Notes: generated by a model from the letters alone, not told the origin. A stretch of DNA of 64,000 nucleotides from Arenimonas sp049195245 (GCF_049195245.1 NZ_JBMIRR010000026.1:368736-432735), one strand, 5' to 3'. Positions 7,842 through 16,450 are shown, counted from the first letter of the stretch. A program made the numbers and translations.

Positions 7842-9047
7842 ATGTCCTGGTCGTTCGACATTCGCTCCGCCCTGATGGTCGGCGCCCTGCTGACCGTGCT
7901 GGTCGGCGGGCTGATGTTGATCGCCAGCCGTTCGTTCCCGCCGTCCTACCGCACCAGCATGGGCTGGTGGGTGGCCGCGTGCGTGATGCTGCCGGGCAGC
8001 TTCGTGGCGATGGCCCTGCGCGACCTCGCGCCGGCCTGGCTCACCGTCGGACTGTCCAACCTGATGGTGGCCGCGGGCTTTGCCTTCGTGGCGATCGCGC
8101 TGGAAATCTTCCAGGGTCGTCCGAAGCGGCGCGCGCACCTGTGGGTGCTGGTGGTCGCCACGGTGGCGGCCTCGGTGGGCCTGCGCCTGCTGGAGGCAAG
8201 CCTGTCGCTCCGACTGGCGGTGGTGGCCGCGCTGCTGGGCCTGCTGCTGGCCAGCGTGCTCTGGAACCTCTACCGCAGCCCGCAGCCGGGTGGTCGCACG
8301 CAGCACATCCTGGGCGCGGTGTTCGTGATCTCGGCGGGCATCCTGTTCTACCGCGCGGGCGCGATGTTCCTGGCGCCCAACCTGGTTACCGACCTGTTCC
8401 AGCTTACCCACCTGCAGGTGCTGACCTACGCGGTGGGCAGCGCGCTGCCCGTGGTGGCCAGCTTCGCCTTCCTGCTGATGTGCACCGAGCGCAGCCAGCG
8501 CGAGCTGGCGCGTGCGGCCGGCACCGACTACCTGACGGGCGCCTTCAACCGGCGCGCGATCGAGGAACACGGCGCGCGCGCGATCGCGGCGGCGCGCCGG
8601 CACGGCATGCCGCTGGCGACGCTGGTCGTGGACATCGACCACTTCAAGCGCATCAACGACGAGCTGGGCCACGCCGCCGGCGACGAGGCCCTGGTGCAGG
8701 CGGTGCAGCGCATCCGCGGCCTGCTGCGCACCGAGGACGTGTTCGGGCGGCTGGGCGGCGAGGAGTTCATCGTGCTGATGCCCGGCACCGACGGTGACAG
8801 CGCGCTGACGGCGGCCGAGCGCATCCGCGAGAACTTCGCGGCCGAGACCCTGCACCTGGATGGCGATGAACGCCGCATCACGCTGTCCATCGGCGTGGCG
8901 GCGCTGGCCCCGGCCGACCGCCAGTTCTCGCAGCTGCTGCAGCGCGCCGACCGGGCCATGTACGCGGCCAAGAACGCCGGCCGCGACCTGGTGATGGCGG
9001 CGGCGGTGAGCGGCTGGAATCCGCGCGAGGAAGATCAGCCGCGCTGA
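7842..9047 (+). CDS. Membrane diguanylate cyclase (GGDEF)
   Basis: Predicted cyclic di-GMP synthase of 401 residues. Residues 1-215 contain about six or seven membrane segments without an assigned sensor domain. The catalytic motif GGEEF is at 305-309, preceded by an intact RxxD inhibitory site (RTED), so product feedback is expected. Closing motifs SIGVAAL and RADRAMYAAKNAGRD are present. It shares length and layout with the cyclase at 4.5-5.6 kb. Its 3' end overlaps the convergent YjdF-type gene by 13 bases. Confidence 0.9.
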   Translation: MSWSFDIRSALMVGALLTVLVGGLMLIASRSFPPSYRTSMGWWVAACVMLPGSFVAMALRDLAPAWLTVGLSNLMVAAGFAFVAIALEIFQGRPKRRAHLWVLVVATVAASVGLRLLEASLSLRLAVVAALLGLLLASVLWNLYRSPQPGGRTQHILGAVFVISAGILFYRAGAMFLAPNLVTDLFQLTHLQVLTYAVGSALPVVASFAFLLMCTERSQRELARAAGTDYLTGAFNRRAIEEHGARAIAAARRHGMPLATLVVDIDHFKRINDELGHAAGDEALVQAVQRIRGLLRTEDVFGRLGGEEFIVLMPGTDGDSALTAAERIRENFAAETLHLDGDERRITLSIGVAALAPADRQFSQLLQRADRAMYAAKNAGRDLVMAAAVSGWNPREEDQPR

Positions 9048-9670
9048 AGGCCCAGCTGCCGGTCGTGCACGCGCGACAGCAGCAGCAGGGACAGCACCGC
9101 GCCGCACAGGGCCAGGAACATGTCCCACTGCGTGTCCCAGACGTCGCCCTGGGTGGCCAGGAACGCGTCGGCCTCGCCGCCCCAGGCCAGGGCTGCCCAC
9201 CATTCGATGAACTCGAAGAAGGCGCTGAACGACAGCGCCGCCGCGCACACCAGGTAGAACAGCCAGCCGCCGACCTGCAGCGGCGTCTTCCGCAGCAGCA
9301 GTTCGCGCGCCAGGATCGCCGGCACGAAACCCTGCGCGAAGTGGCCCAGGCGGTCGTAGTGGTTGCGGGCCAGGTCGAAGCTGTCCTTGAACCACAGGCC
9401 CAGCGGCGTCTCGGCATAGGTGTGGGCACCGCCGTAGATCAGGATCACGGCGTGGATGGCCAGCAGCCAGCACAGCAGGCGCGTCAGCGGGAAGCGGCCC
9501 CAGGCCCAGGCCACCAGCGGCAGGCCGACCATCACCCAGATCACCTCCAGCAGCCAGGTGAGCCGGTCGGTCGGGTCGATGCCCGACCAGGCCAGCGCGC
9601 CGATCACGGCCAGCGCAAGGAACCAGCCTTCGGCGCGTGTCGGCGTGCGGATCTTTCCGGTCCCGGCCAT
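9035..9670 (-). CDS. YjdF-type (DUF2238) inner-membrane protein
   Basis: A 211-residue protein with about six membrane segments. The signature of the YjdF/DUF2238 family is present: YGGAHTYAETPLG, NHYDRLGHFAQGF, FEFIEWWAALAWG and DVWDTQWDMFLAL. The conserved His, Glu and Asp residues sit near membrane faces, but the biochemical role is not established for the family. The ATG chosen gives the usual length; longer in-frame extensions run into the next gene and lack family similarity. Convergent with the upstream cyclase. Confidence 0.85.
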   Translation of the reverse strand: MAGTGKIRTPTRAEGWFLALAVIGALAWSGIDPTDRLTWLLEVIWVMVGLPLVAWAWGRFPLTRLLCWLLAIHAVILIYGGAHTYAETPLGLWFKDSFDLARNHYDRLGHFAQGFVPAILARELLLRKTPLQVGGWLFYLVCAAALSFSAFFEFIEWWAALAWGGEADAFLATQGDVWDTQWDMFLALCGAVLSLLLLSRVHDRQLGLQRG

Positions 9671-9761
9671 CGTGTGATCTCCCGTTTCGTGGCGGCCATC
9701 ATTCCACGTCGGCCGGCGCGGTGTTAGCGTCGGCGCTTCCTTACCGCGCCGGGATCCGTCG

Positions 9762-11435
9762 ATGAAGCCGATGTTCGCTCCGCTTGCCCTTTGCCTGCTG
9801 GTGGCCTGCGGGCGCACGCCCGGACCCGAGGCGCGGGCGGCGCCCGCAGCCTCGGCCGACGCCGCGCCTGCGGCCGACGCCAGCGGCGCGCGCCGCATCG
9901 AGGCCGACGTGGCCTTCCTGGCCGACGACCTGCTGGAGGGCCGCGCCGCCGGCACCCGCGGTTATGACCTGGCCGCGCTGTACGTGGCCAACCGCTACCG
10001 CGCGATCGGGCTGGAGCCGGCCGGCGACGACGGCACGTACTTCCAGGCCGTGCCCCTGCTGGAAGGCCGCCGCAAGCGCGAAGGCGCCGAGTTCAGCGTG
10101 CAGCGGCCCGATGGCAAGGTCTCTTTCGTGTTCCAGGACGAGTTCCTTTCGGGCGTGAACTTCAATGCGGCCAGCCACGTGCTCAACGCGCCGATGGTGT
10201 TCGTCGGGCAGGCGGTGCATGCGCCCGACCTGGGCCGCGACGACTTCGCCGGCGTGGACGTGCGCGGCAAGGTGGCGGTGTATTTCTCCGGCGCACCGGC
10301 GGCGTTCCCGAACACGCAGCGCGCCTTCCACGCCGCCTCGCGCGACAAGCTGACGCTGCTGGCGGCGCGCGGCGCCGTCGGCGCCATCGTCATCGGCAAT
10401 CCGGTGGACGAGGCCAAGAATCCGTGGGCGCGCATGGCTGCCAACTGGGAGATGCCGGGCATGCGCCTGGTGGACGCCGACGGCAAGCCGATCGACGCCT
10501 GGCCCGAGCTCAAGGCGACCGCCAGCCTGAGCGCCGCCGGCGCGCGCAAGCTGCTGGCAGGCGCGCCGATGTCGGCCGACGAGATCTTCGAGCGGCGCGA
10601 GAAGGGCACGCTGGAATCCTTCGACCTGCCGGGCCAAGTGACGCTGGCCGGTGCCACCACGCTCGAGCGCCGCGACAGCCGCAACGTGGTCGGCAAGCTG
10701 CCGGGCTCGGACCCGGCGCTGGCCGGCGAGCACATCGCCTACAGCGCGCACCTGGACCACGTGGGCCGCGGCGCGCCGGTGGACGGCGACGACATCTACA
10801 ACGGTGCCTTCGACAATGCGCTGGGCATCGCGGTGATGCTGCAGGCGGCCACCGAGGTGCGCGCCGATGCCACCGCGCCGCGGCGTTCGCTGCTGTTCGT
10901 GGCGGTGACGGCCGAGGAGCGCGGCCTGCTGGGCGCGGAGTACTTCGTGCGCTATCCGACCGTGCCGCGCGAGTCGCTGGTGGCCAACATCAACATGGAC
11001 ATGCCGGTGATGCTGACCGACGTCACCGACGTGGTGCCGATCGGCATCGCCCACAGCTCGCTGGAGGCCGACGTACAGGCTGCGGCGCAGCAGCTGGGCG
11101 TGGGCCTGAGCGAGGACCCCAAGCCCGAGGAAGTGGTGTTCGTGCGCTCGGACCAGTACGCGTTCGTGCGCCAGGGTATCCCGGCGGTGTACCTGGACGG
11201 CGGCATCACGGCGCGCGAGCCGGGCGTGGACGCGCTGGCGATGTACGACGACTTCCTGCGCACGCACTACCACCAGCCCAGCGATGACACGAGCCTGTCG
11301 ATCAACTACCCGAGCGCGGCGATGCTGGCCCGGCTCAATGCGCAGATAGGCCGCCGCGTCGGCAACGCCGATGCGCGCCCGTCGTGGAAGGAAGGCGACT
11401 TCTTCGGCACGAAGTTCGGCGCCGCCAGGCCATGA
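9762..11435 (+). CDS. M28 family zinc metallopeptidase, lipoprotein
   Basis: Predicted aminopeptidase anchored as a lipoprotein: the signal ends in LLVAC with Cys16 as the lipidated residue, followed by a low-complexity Ala/Pro linker. A PA-like insert domain (about 130-230) precedes the M28 catalytic core. Metal ligands of the co-catalytic zinc site can be followed in order: His in YSAHLDHVG, Asp in NGAFDNALG, Glu-Glu in VTAEERGLLG, Asp in NINMDMP, and a late His in THYHQPSDD. It acts in the periplasm or on the outer membrane on peptides. The stop overlaps the start of the small DUF2798 gene (ATGA), implying co-translation. Confidence 0.9.
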   Translation: MKPMFAPLALCLLVACGRTPGPEARAAPAASADAAPAADASGARRIEADVAFLADDLLEGRAAGTRGYDLAALYVANRYRAIGLEPAGDDGTYFQAVPLLEGRRKREGAEFSVQRPDGKVSFVFQDEFLSGVNFNAASHVLNAPMVFVGQAVHAPDLGRDDFAGVDVRGKVAVYFSGAPAAFPNTQRAFHAASRDKLTLLAARGAVGAIVIGNPVDEAKNPWARMAANWEMPGMRLVDADGKPIDAWPELKATASLSAAGARKLLAGAPMSADEIFERREKGTLESFDLPGQVTLAGATTLERRDSRNVVGKLPGSDPALAGEHIAYSAHLDHVGRGAPVDGDDIYNGAFDNALGIAVMLQAATEVRADATAPRRSLLFVAVTAEERGLLGAEYFVRYPTVPRESLVANINMDMPVMLTDVTDVVPIGIAHSSLEADVQAAAQQLGVGLSEDPKPEEVVFVRSDQYAFVRQGIPAVYLDGGITAREPGVDALAMYDDFLRTHYHQPSDDTSLSINYPSAAMLARLNAQIGRRVGNADARPSWKEGDFFGTKFGAARP

Positions 11436-11668
11436 GCCTGCGGGTTCCCGCGCGGCATGCCGGATTGCTGTTCGCGTTCCTGATGTCGCTGCTGATGGCC
11501 GGCCTGATGTCGGGCATCATCACCGCGGTCAATCGCGGCGTGGATGCCGGCTTCCCGGCGGCGTGGCTGCACAGTTTCCTGGTGGCCTGGCCGATCGCGT
11601 TCCCGCTGATCCTGGTGCTTGCGCCGCGCGTGCGGCGCTTCGTGGACCGCGTCTGCGCGCCCGGATGA
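11432..11668 (+). CDS. DUF2798 small membrane protein
   Basis: A 78-residue protein with two hydrophobic segments (about 9-34 and 47-66), beginning at the ATG of an ATGA overlap with the peptidase gene. The pattern of two helices with SGIITAVNRG between them and WLHSFLVAWPIAFPLIL in the second is that of DUF2798. Function unknown. It ends one base before the lrp-type gene, which runs in the opposite direction. Confidence 0.75.
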   Translation: MSLRVPARHAGLLFAFLMSLLMAGLMSGIITAVNRGVDAGFPAAWLHSFLVAWPIAFPLILVLAPRVRRFVDRVCAPG

Positions 11669-12151
11669 TCAGCCCGCCAGGTGCGCCAGCGACAGCGCGC
11701 GCGCCTGCTTGACGGTGCGCAGCACGAAGCTGGAGTTCACGTCGGCCACGCCGCTGGCGTTGAGCAGGTGGTCGAGCAGGAAGCGCGAGAAGTGTTCCAG
11801 GTCCTGCACCGCGACCTGCAGCAGGTAGTCCATGTCGCCGGTGAGCGCGTGGCAGGCCACCACTTCGTCCCAGCCGTTGACGCGTTCGGTGAACTCGGCG
11901 ATCGCGGCGGCATCGTGGCGGGCCAGCTGCACGCGCACGAAGGCCTGCAGGCCCAGGCCCACGCGCGCCGGGTCGATGCGCGCGCCGTAGCCGGCCAGCA
12001 CGCCGTCCTGCTCGAGCTTCTGCACGCGGCGCAGGCAGGCGGAAGCGGACAGGCTGACGCGCTCGGCCAGCTCGGCGTTGCTCAGGCGGCCCTCGCGCTG
12101 GAGGATCGCCAGCAGGGCCAGATCAGTGCGATCGAGGCGGGGGCTGTCCAT
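11669..12151 (-). CDS. Lrp/AsnC family transcriptional regulator
   Basis: A 160-residue feast/famine regulator. The N-terminal helix-turn-helix spans about 6-60 (LDRTDLALLAILQREGR, then LSASACLRRVQKLEQDG as recognition region); the C-terminal RAM ligand-binding domain follows, with GDMDYLLQVAV typical of the amino-acid pocket. It is divergent from phhA, and the shared promoter region holds two 15-bp palindromes, so it most likely controls phhA and itself in response to phenylalanine or tyrosine. The effector is inferred from context. Confidence 0.9.
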   Translation of the reverse strand: MDSPRLDRTDLALLAILQREGRLSNAELAERVSLSASACLRRVQKLEQDGVLAGYGARIDPARVGLGLQAFVRVQLARHDAAAIAEFTERVNGWDEVVACHALTGDMDYLLQVAVQDLEHFSRFLLDHLLNASGVADVNSSFVLRTVKQARALSLAHLAG

Positions 12152-12175
12152 TTTCGGCTCACATTCGGCTTATGA

Positions 12176-12190
12176 CGCAACAATGTTGCG
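12176..12190. promoter_or_regulatory. Candidate Lrp-type operator 1 (lrp/phhA)
   Basis: Perfect 15-bp palindrome CGCAACA-A-TGTTGCG in the divergent lrp-phhA promoter region. The size equals the classical Lrp/AsnC site length. It starts 25 bases from the lrp start codon. Confidence 0.6.
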
Positions 12191-12215
12191 CCTGTCTGGT
12201 CTTTCTGTGCAACAA

Positions 12216-12230
12216 CGCAATCCTCTTGCG
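12216..12230. promoter_or_regulatory. Candidate Lrp-type operator 2 (lrp/phhA)
   Basis: Second 15-bp dyad, CGCAA-TCCTC-TTGCG, sharing the CGCAA/TTGCG ends with operator 1 and centred 40 bp from it, about four helical turns. Same-face spacing suits the multimeric binding of Lrp proteins. Confidence 0.6.
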
Positions 12231-12270
12231 CGGCTCCGGCGATAGACTGGAAGCCGAACCGGAGGCCGCC

Positions 12271-13158
12271 ATGAACCAGCCCAAGCGCGTCGAACACCAG
12301 ATGACCGACAAGGGCTACGTGCCGGTTTACACCACGGCCGTGGTCGAGCAGCCCTGGGCCAGCTACAGCGCGATGGACCACGAGGTCTGGGCCACGCTGT
12401 TCGAGCGCCAGCAGAAAATCCTGGTCGGCCGCGCCAGCGACGAGTTCCTGCGCCAGCAGCGCGCGATGGGCATGTCGCCCGACCGCATCCCGAAGTTCGA
12501 CGAGCTCAACCCGCTGCTGCGCAAGGCCACGGGCTGGGAGCTGATCGGCGTCGAGGGCCTGCTGCCCGAGCTCACCTTCTTCGAGCATCTGGCCAACCGG
12601 CGCTTCCCGGTGACCTGGTGGATCCGCAAGCCCGAGCAGCTCGACTACCTGGCCGAGCCGGATCTTTTCCACGACCTGTTCGGGCACGTGCCGCTGCTGA
12701 TGAATCCGGTGTTCGCCGATTACATGGCGGCCTACGGCAAGGGCGGTGTGAAGGCGCACGGCATCGGGCCGGAGGCGCTGGTCAACCTGACGCGGCTGTA
12801 CTGGTACACGGTCGAATTCGGCCTGATCCGCCAGCCGGACGGGCTGCGCATCTACGGCAGCGGCATCGTCTCGTCCAAGTCCGAGTCCATCCATTGCCTG
12901 GAAAGCGCGGCGCCCAACCGCATCGGCTTCGACCTCGAGCGCATCATGCGCACGCGCTACCGCATCGACAGCTTCCAGAAGACCTACTTCGTGATCGACA
13001 GCTACGAGCAGCTGATGGAAGCCACGCGCCCGGACTTCACGCCGATCTACACGCGCCTGGCCTCGGCCGGCAGCGTCCCCGCCGGCTCGGTGCAGCCCGG
13101 CGACACCGTCCACCACCGCGGCACCGGCGAAGGCTGGCCAGAAGGCGAAGACGTCTGA
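12271..13158 (+). CDS. phhA: Phenylalanine-4-hydroxylase
   Basis: Iron- and pterin-dependent monooxygenase converting phenylalanine to tyrosine in the cytoplasm. The 295-residue product has the aromatic amino acid hydroxylase core: FHDLFGHVPLL supplies the two iron-binding histidines, and the Glu ligand is in YTVEFGLI. The start ATG is preceded by GGAGG. It is transcribed away from the Lrp-type gene with two matching palindromes between them. A pterin carbinolamine dehydratase (phhB), often nearby in other bacteria, is not present in this window. The gene ends just before a 98-bp inverted-repeat element. Confidence 0.97.
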   Translation: MNQPKRVEHQMTDKGYVPVYTTAVVEQPWASYSAMDHEVWATLFERQQKILVGRASDEFLRQQRAMGMSPDRIPKFDELNPLLRKATGWELIGVEGLLPELTFFEHLANRRFPVTWWIRKPEQLDYLAEPDLFHDLFGHVPLLMNPVFADYMAAYGKGGVKAHGIGPEALVNLTRLYWYTVEFGLIRQPDGLRIYGSGIVSSKSESIHCLESAAPNRIGFDLERIMRTRYRIDSFQKTYFVIDSYEQLMEATRPDFTPIYTRLASAGSVPAGSVQPGDTVHHRGTGEGWPEGEDV

Positions 13159-13159
13159 C

Positions 13160-13257
13160 CACCCATCCGGGGTCAGAGTACGTTTATCTTCGACCTCCAG
13201 CGGCGGCATCCATCACTCGGCAGGTGAAGATAAACGTACTCTGACCCCGGATGGGTG
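13160..13257. repeat. Inverted-repeat element, GGGGTCAGAGTACGTTTAT family
   Basis: Two 32-bp arms, perfect complements (13160-13191 and 13226-13257), surround a 34-bp centre. Each arm contains GGGGTCAGAGTACGTTTAT or its complement, identical to the arms of the element near 33.45 kb. The element lies between the 3' ends of phhA and the minus-strand membrane protein, whose last 14 codons it encodes. No transposase is attached. The layout resembles REP/BIME-like elements mobilised in trans by RAYT (TnpA-REP) proteins, though that relationship is inferred. Confidence 0.85.
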
Positions 13258-13935
13258 GGCTTCGGCGCGGCGGGGGAGGTACTTGCGGGTGAGGTAGGCG
13301 CCGGCGACGAAGGCGACGACCAGGGGCGCCAGCCACGCCAGGTTGAGCAGGCTCGAGCCGGCCAGGAACGGCAGCAGCTTGGGCAGGCCGATGGACAGGA
13401 AGGCGATGTGCGTCGCGACGCCATTGCCCAGCATCGCGCCCAGGTGCTGGCGCAGCGGCCACCGCGGGTCCGCCGGCGGGCGGCGCGAGAAGCGCCACAT
13501 GTTCACCGCGCCCACGATGCCGATGCTCGAGAACGCCACGAAGATGAGCTGCATCTGGGTAGCCACGAACAGGCCCAGCCAGGCCACCGCCAGGCCGCTG
13601 GCAAGGTTGGCTGCCATCAGCACGCGATACACGGGGCCCGTGAAGCGCGCCCAGTCGCGCTTGTCCTTCACCGCGCGCCAGCTGGTCCACACCGAGGTGG
13701 TGGTGATCACGATCAGGTAGGCCAGGAAGCCGCCAGCCACCGGGTTACGCGCCAGCATCGCGGCCGTCAGCGGCACCGCCGCCAGCAGCAGGCCCGTCAT
13801 CGCCAGCAGGTAGAGCTTGCCCGACGCGCGGTGCACGGGGCTGCCCTTGCGGCTCAGGCCCGAGGTCCAGAAGGTGGCCAGCGCCAGCACGCCCAGGCCA
13901 GCGTGGACGAAATAACTCAGGGTGTGCAGGGTCAT
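13213..13935 (-). CDS. Hypothetical membrane protein, DUF2306-like
   Basis: A 240-residue protein with about seven hydrophobic segments. The early HAGLGVLALATFW and SPVHRASGKLYLLAM segments (His in a helix, then an HR-x-x-G-x-x-Y motif) resemble the DUF2306 group, whose function is unknown; the match is from memory and not certain. The last residues, from HPSGVRVRL to the end, are read from the right arm and centre of the inverted-repeat element, so the native C-terminus was probably replaced when the element arrived. ATG start with GGAGG upstream. Confidence 0.7.
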   Translation of the reverse strand: MTLHTLSYFVHAGLGVLALATFWTSGLSRKGSPVHRASGKLYLLAMTGLLLAAVPLTAAMLARNPVAGGFLAYLIVITTTSVWTSWRAVKDKRDWARFTGPVYRVLMAANLASGLAVAWLGLFVATQMQLIFVAFSSIGIVGAVNMWRFSRRPPADPRWPLRQHLGAMLGNGVATHIAFLSIGLPKLLPFLAGSSLLNLAWLAPLVVAFVAGAYLTRKYLPRRAEAHPSGVRVRLSSPAE

Positions 13936-14077
13936 GGTGGTGTCCTCCGGTGTGGGCCCAGTGTCGGTGCGCGGCCGGCGGCGATCAGGTGCCGGCGGTC
14001 ATCGCCCGGTGGTGCCGGAAGTCACTTTCTTCGCCGACGGGCTTGAGTGCGCCGCGGCGGCGGCCCAAGCTGCCGCC

Positions 14078-15208
14078 ATGAATCCCAGGATGCAGACGCT
14101 GCTGTCCCCGCTGAACTTCGCCGGCTACCTGGCCTGGGGCGCGATCGGCTTCGAGATGCTGTTCGCGGGCCAGCCCGACGACCGCGGCGCGGCGATGCCG
14201 CTGCCGGCCATTGCCGCGCTGCACCTGCTGTTCCTGGGCCTGTTCATGGCGGTGACCTCCAGCCAGCGCGTCACGCGCGCCGCGCAGGCCATGGTGCTGG
14301 CGCAGATCGGGCTGGCCTTCGCGCTGATGGCGATGGCCCGCTACACCTCGGTGCCGATCCTGCTGATCCTGTGCGTGGTGCAGCTGGTGCGCGTGTTCGA
14401 CGCGCGCACGTCGGTGGTGCTGATCCTGGTGATGAACGCGCTGGTGTACCTGCTTTACCGCGAGCTGTGGCAGCTGCGCTCGCCGGTGATCTCGACCCTG
14501 ATGCACATGAGCTTCCAGGGTTTCGCCGCGCTGACGGCCTGGTTCGCATTCCGCGCCGAACAGGCCCGCGACGCGCTGGCGGCGACCAATGCCGACCTGC
14601 TGGCCACGCGTTCGCTGCTGGCCGAAAGCGTGCGCGACTCCGAGCGCCTGCGGCTGTCGCGCGAACTGCACGACGTGGCGGGGCACAAGCTGACGGCGCT
14701 GAAGATCAACCTGGCGGCGCTGGCGCGCGATGCCCGCGTGGCCGGCGACGAACGCGTTGCGCTGTGCGCCCGGCTGGCCGACGAACTGCTGGCCGACATC
14801 CGCGGCGTGGTGCAGCAGATGCGCCAGGACGAGGGCCTGGACCTGGCCGCGGCCATCACCACGCTGGCGCGCCCCTTCCCGCGGCCGCGCCTGGAGCTGG
14901 AGATCGCCGCCGACGCGCGCGTCGCCACCGTGGCCCAGGCCGAAGCCGTGCTGCGCGCCGTGCAGGAAGGCCTGACCAATGCGGTGAAACATTCGCAGGC
15001 CCAGACGGTGTGGGTGGTGCTGCGCCGCGACGGCGACGCGCTGCGGCTGGACATCCGCGACGACGGCCGCGGCAGCGGCGCGGTGCAGGCAGGCAACGGC
15101 CTGTGCGGCATGCGCGAGCGGCTCGAGGCGATCGGCGGCGGACTTGACGTGCAGCGCACCGAAACCGGCGGCGTGCACCTGCAGGCCTGGCTGCCCGCCA
15201 CCGCATGA
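14078..15208 (+). CDS. Sensor histidine kinase (NarL/DesK type)
   Basis: A 376-residue inner-membrane sensor kinase. About five or six hydrophobic segments occupy residues 12-160, followed by a short coiled linker, a HisKA_3 dimerisation domain with phospho-acceptor His198 in RELHDVAGHKLTAL, and an HATPase domain (N-box EGLTNAVKHSQA, G-box DDGRGSG). The layout is that of DesK-like sensors with no periplasmic domain, often reporting membrane state. It overlaps the regulator gene by ATGA, so the pair is one operon. The signal is unknown. Confidence 0.92.
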   Translation: MNPRMQTLLSPLNFAGYLAWGAIGFEMLFAGQPDDRGAAMPLPAIAALHLLFLGLFMAVTSSQRVTRAAQAMVLAQIGLAFALMAMARYTSVPILLILCVVQLVRVFDARTSVVLILVMNALVYLLYRELWQLRSPVISTLMHMSFQGFAALTAWFAFRAEQARDALAATNADLLATRSLLAESVRDSERLRLSRELHDVAGHKLTALKINLAALARDARVAGDERVALCARLADELLADIRGVVQQMRQDEGLDLAAAITTLARPFPRPRLELEIAADARVATVAQAEAVLRAVQEGLTNAVKHSQAQTVWVVLRRDGDALRLDIRDDGRGSGAVQAGNGLCGMRERLEAIGGGLDVQRTETGGVHLQAWLPATA

Positions 15209-15852
15209 GCGCCGCCACGACGCCGCTGCGCATCGCCCTCGCCGATGACCAGGCCCTGGTCCGCAGCGGCCTGACCGCGCTGCTGGCCGGCTTCCCGTCG
15301 CTGTCGCTGGTGCTGGAAGCCAGCGATGGCCAGGCCCTGCTGGACGCGCTGGTGGATTCCCCCGTGGACGTGGTGCTGTCCGACATCCGCATGCCGGGCC
15401 TGGACGGCTTCGGCCTGGTGCAGGCGCTGCGCGCCCGCGGCGATGCCACGCCGGTGGTGCTGCTGACGACCTTCGACGACGCGGCGCTGCCGCTGCGCGC
15501 AGCCGAGGCCGGCGCCCAGGGCTTCCTGCTCAAGGACGCCTCGCCCGAGGATCTTCTGGAGGCGATCACGCGCGTGGCCGGCGGCGAGACGCTGCTGGCG
15601 CCGGTGCCTACCGATCCGGTGCGCGCGCGCTATGCCTACCGCGACCAGGCCGCGCCCACCGACACCTTCAGCGAGCGCGAGGTGGCGATCCTGCGCCTGC
15701 TGGCCGGCGGCTACTCGAACCGCGAAATCGCCAAGGCGGTGTTCCTGTCCGAGGGCACGGTGAAGAACTACGTGTCCGACATCCTGGACAAGCTGGGCAC
15801 CAGAGACCGCACCCGCGCGGTGCTCAAGGCGATCACGCTGCGCATCATCTGA
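15205..15852 (+). CDS. LuxR/NarL family response regulator (DesR-like)
   Basis: A 215-residue response regulator: receiver domain with acidic pocket Asp14-Asp15, phospho-acceptor Asp60 in LSDIRMPG, Thr/Lys switch residues (LLTTFDD, LLKDAS), then a LuxR-type helix-turn-helix (TFSEREVAILRLLAGGYSN onward, EIAKAVFLSEGTVKNYVSDI). It is the cognate partner of the overlapping kinase gene. Its targets are unknown; desaturase or membrane-lipid genes are not in this window. Confidence 0.93.
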   Translation: MSAATTPLRIALADDQALVRSGLTALLAGFPSLSLVLEASDGQALLDALVDSPVDVVLSDIRMPGLDGFGLVQALRARGDATPVVLLTTFDDAALPLRAAEAGAQGFLLKDASPEDLLEAITRVAGGETLLAPVPTDPVRARYAYRDQAAPTDTFSEREVAILRLLAGGYSNREIAKAVFLSEGTVKNYVSDILDKLGTRDRTRAVLKAITLRII

Positions 15853-15870
15853 GTCGGTGCCGCACGGGGC

Positions 15871-16431
15871 TCACTCGGCCGGCGCCATCGGCGGCGGGCT
15901 GGCCTGCGGGTCGTAGTACCAGTCGTTGATGTCCAGTCCCTCGCGCACGTCGCCGGCCGCCACCTCGACGTCGCGCAGCGCGTGGTCCTCACACCCCACG
16001 CCGCCGGTCTGCAGGCACTCGCTGGCGTCGCTGAGCAGGCCGGGGTCGCCGGCGGCGCCGGTGTCCTGCGGCCAGGCCAGCAGCCACCAGGTGCCGGCCG
16101 GCACCGCCAGTTCGTAGTGCGGCTGGTTGACGTCGGTGCGCACGCAGATGCCGCGGCCGGGATCGCTGCGGTCCAGCGCGCAGACGCGCATCGCCGGCAG
16201 TTCCTCGCTGGGATAGCTGACGCGGCCGCGCAGCGTGGCCGTGGCGGGCATCGCGGCGTCTGCCGCCTGCGGAACGGCCGGCGGCGCCGCGCCGCCGGTA
16301 TCGGCGGCCGGTGCAGCGACCGCTTCCGCAGTCGGGGCGACGGCCTCGGGCGTCGCGATCGCCGCGTCGGGCGCAGGCGCCGGGGCAGGCGTGCAGGCAG
16401 CAAGCAACAGCAACATCCAGGCGTATCGCAT
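15871..16431 (-). CDS. Hypothetical lipoprotein
   Basis: A 186-residue protein with a short signal ending in LLLAAC (lipidated Cys at about 15), a low-complexity Ala/Pro linker of about 60 residues, and a compact C-terminal domain of about 115 residues that starts with TATLRGRVSYPSEELPAM. That start, and the later NQPHYELAVPAGTWWLLAW, suggest an immunoglobulin- or carboxypeptidase-regulatory-like beta sandwich. Four cysteines may form two disulfides. No enzymatic motif. It is convergent with the response regulator and follows the MgtC/DUF4010 gene. Confidence 0.65.
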   Translation of the reverse strand: MRYAWMLLLLAACTPAPAPAPDAAIATPEAVAPTAEAVAAPAADTGGAAPPAVPQAADAAMPATATLRGRVSYPSEELPAMRVCALDRSDPGRGICVRTDVNQPHYELAVPAGTWWLLAWPQDTGAAGDPGLLSDASECLQTGGVGCEDHALRDVEVAAGDVREGLDINDWYYDPQASPPPMAPAE

Positions 16432-16450
16432 GTCGGGCTCCCGGGTCAGG

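Noticed and set aside
12172..12270. Upstream in-frame ATG of phhA adding 33 residues
   Set aside because: The extension is cysteine-rich and not hydroxylase-like, overlaps the palindromic operator region, and the internal ATG has a good GGAGG site.
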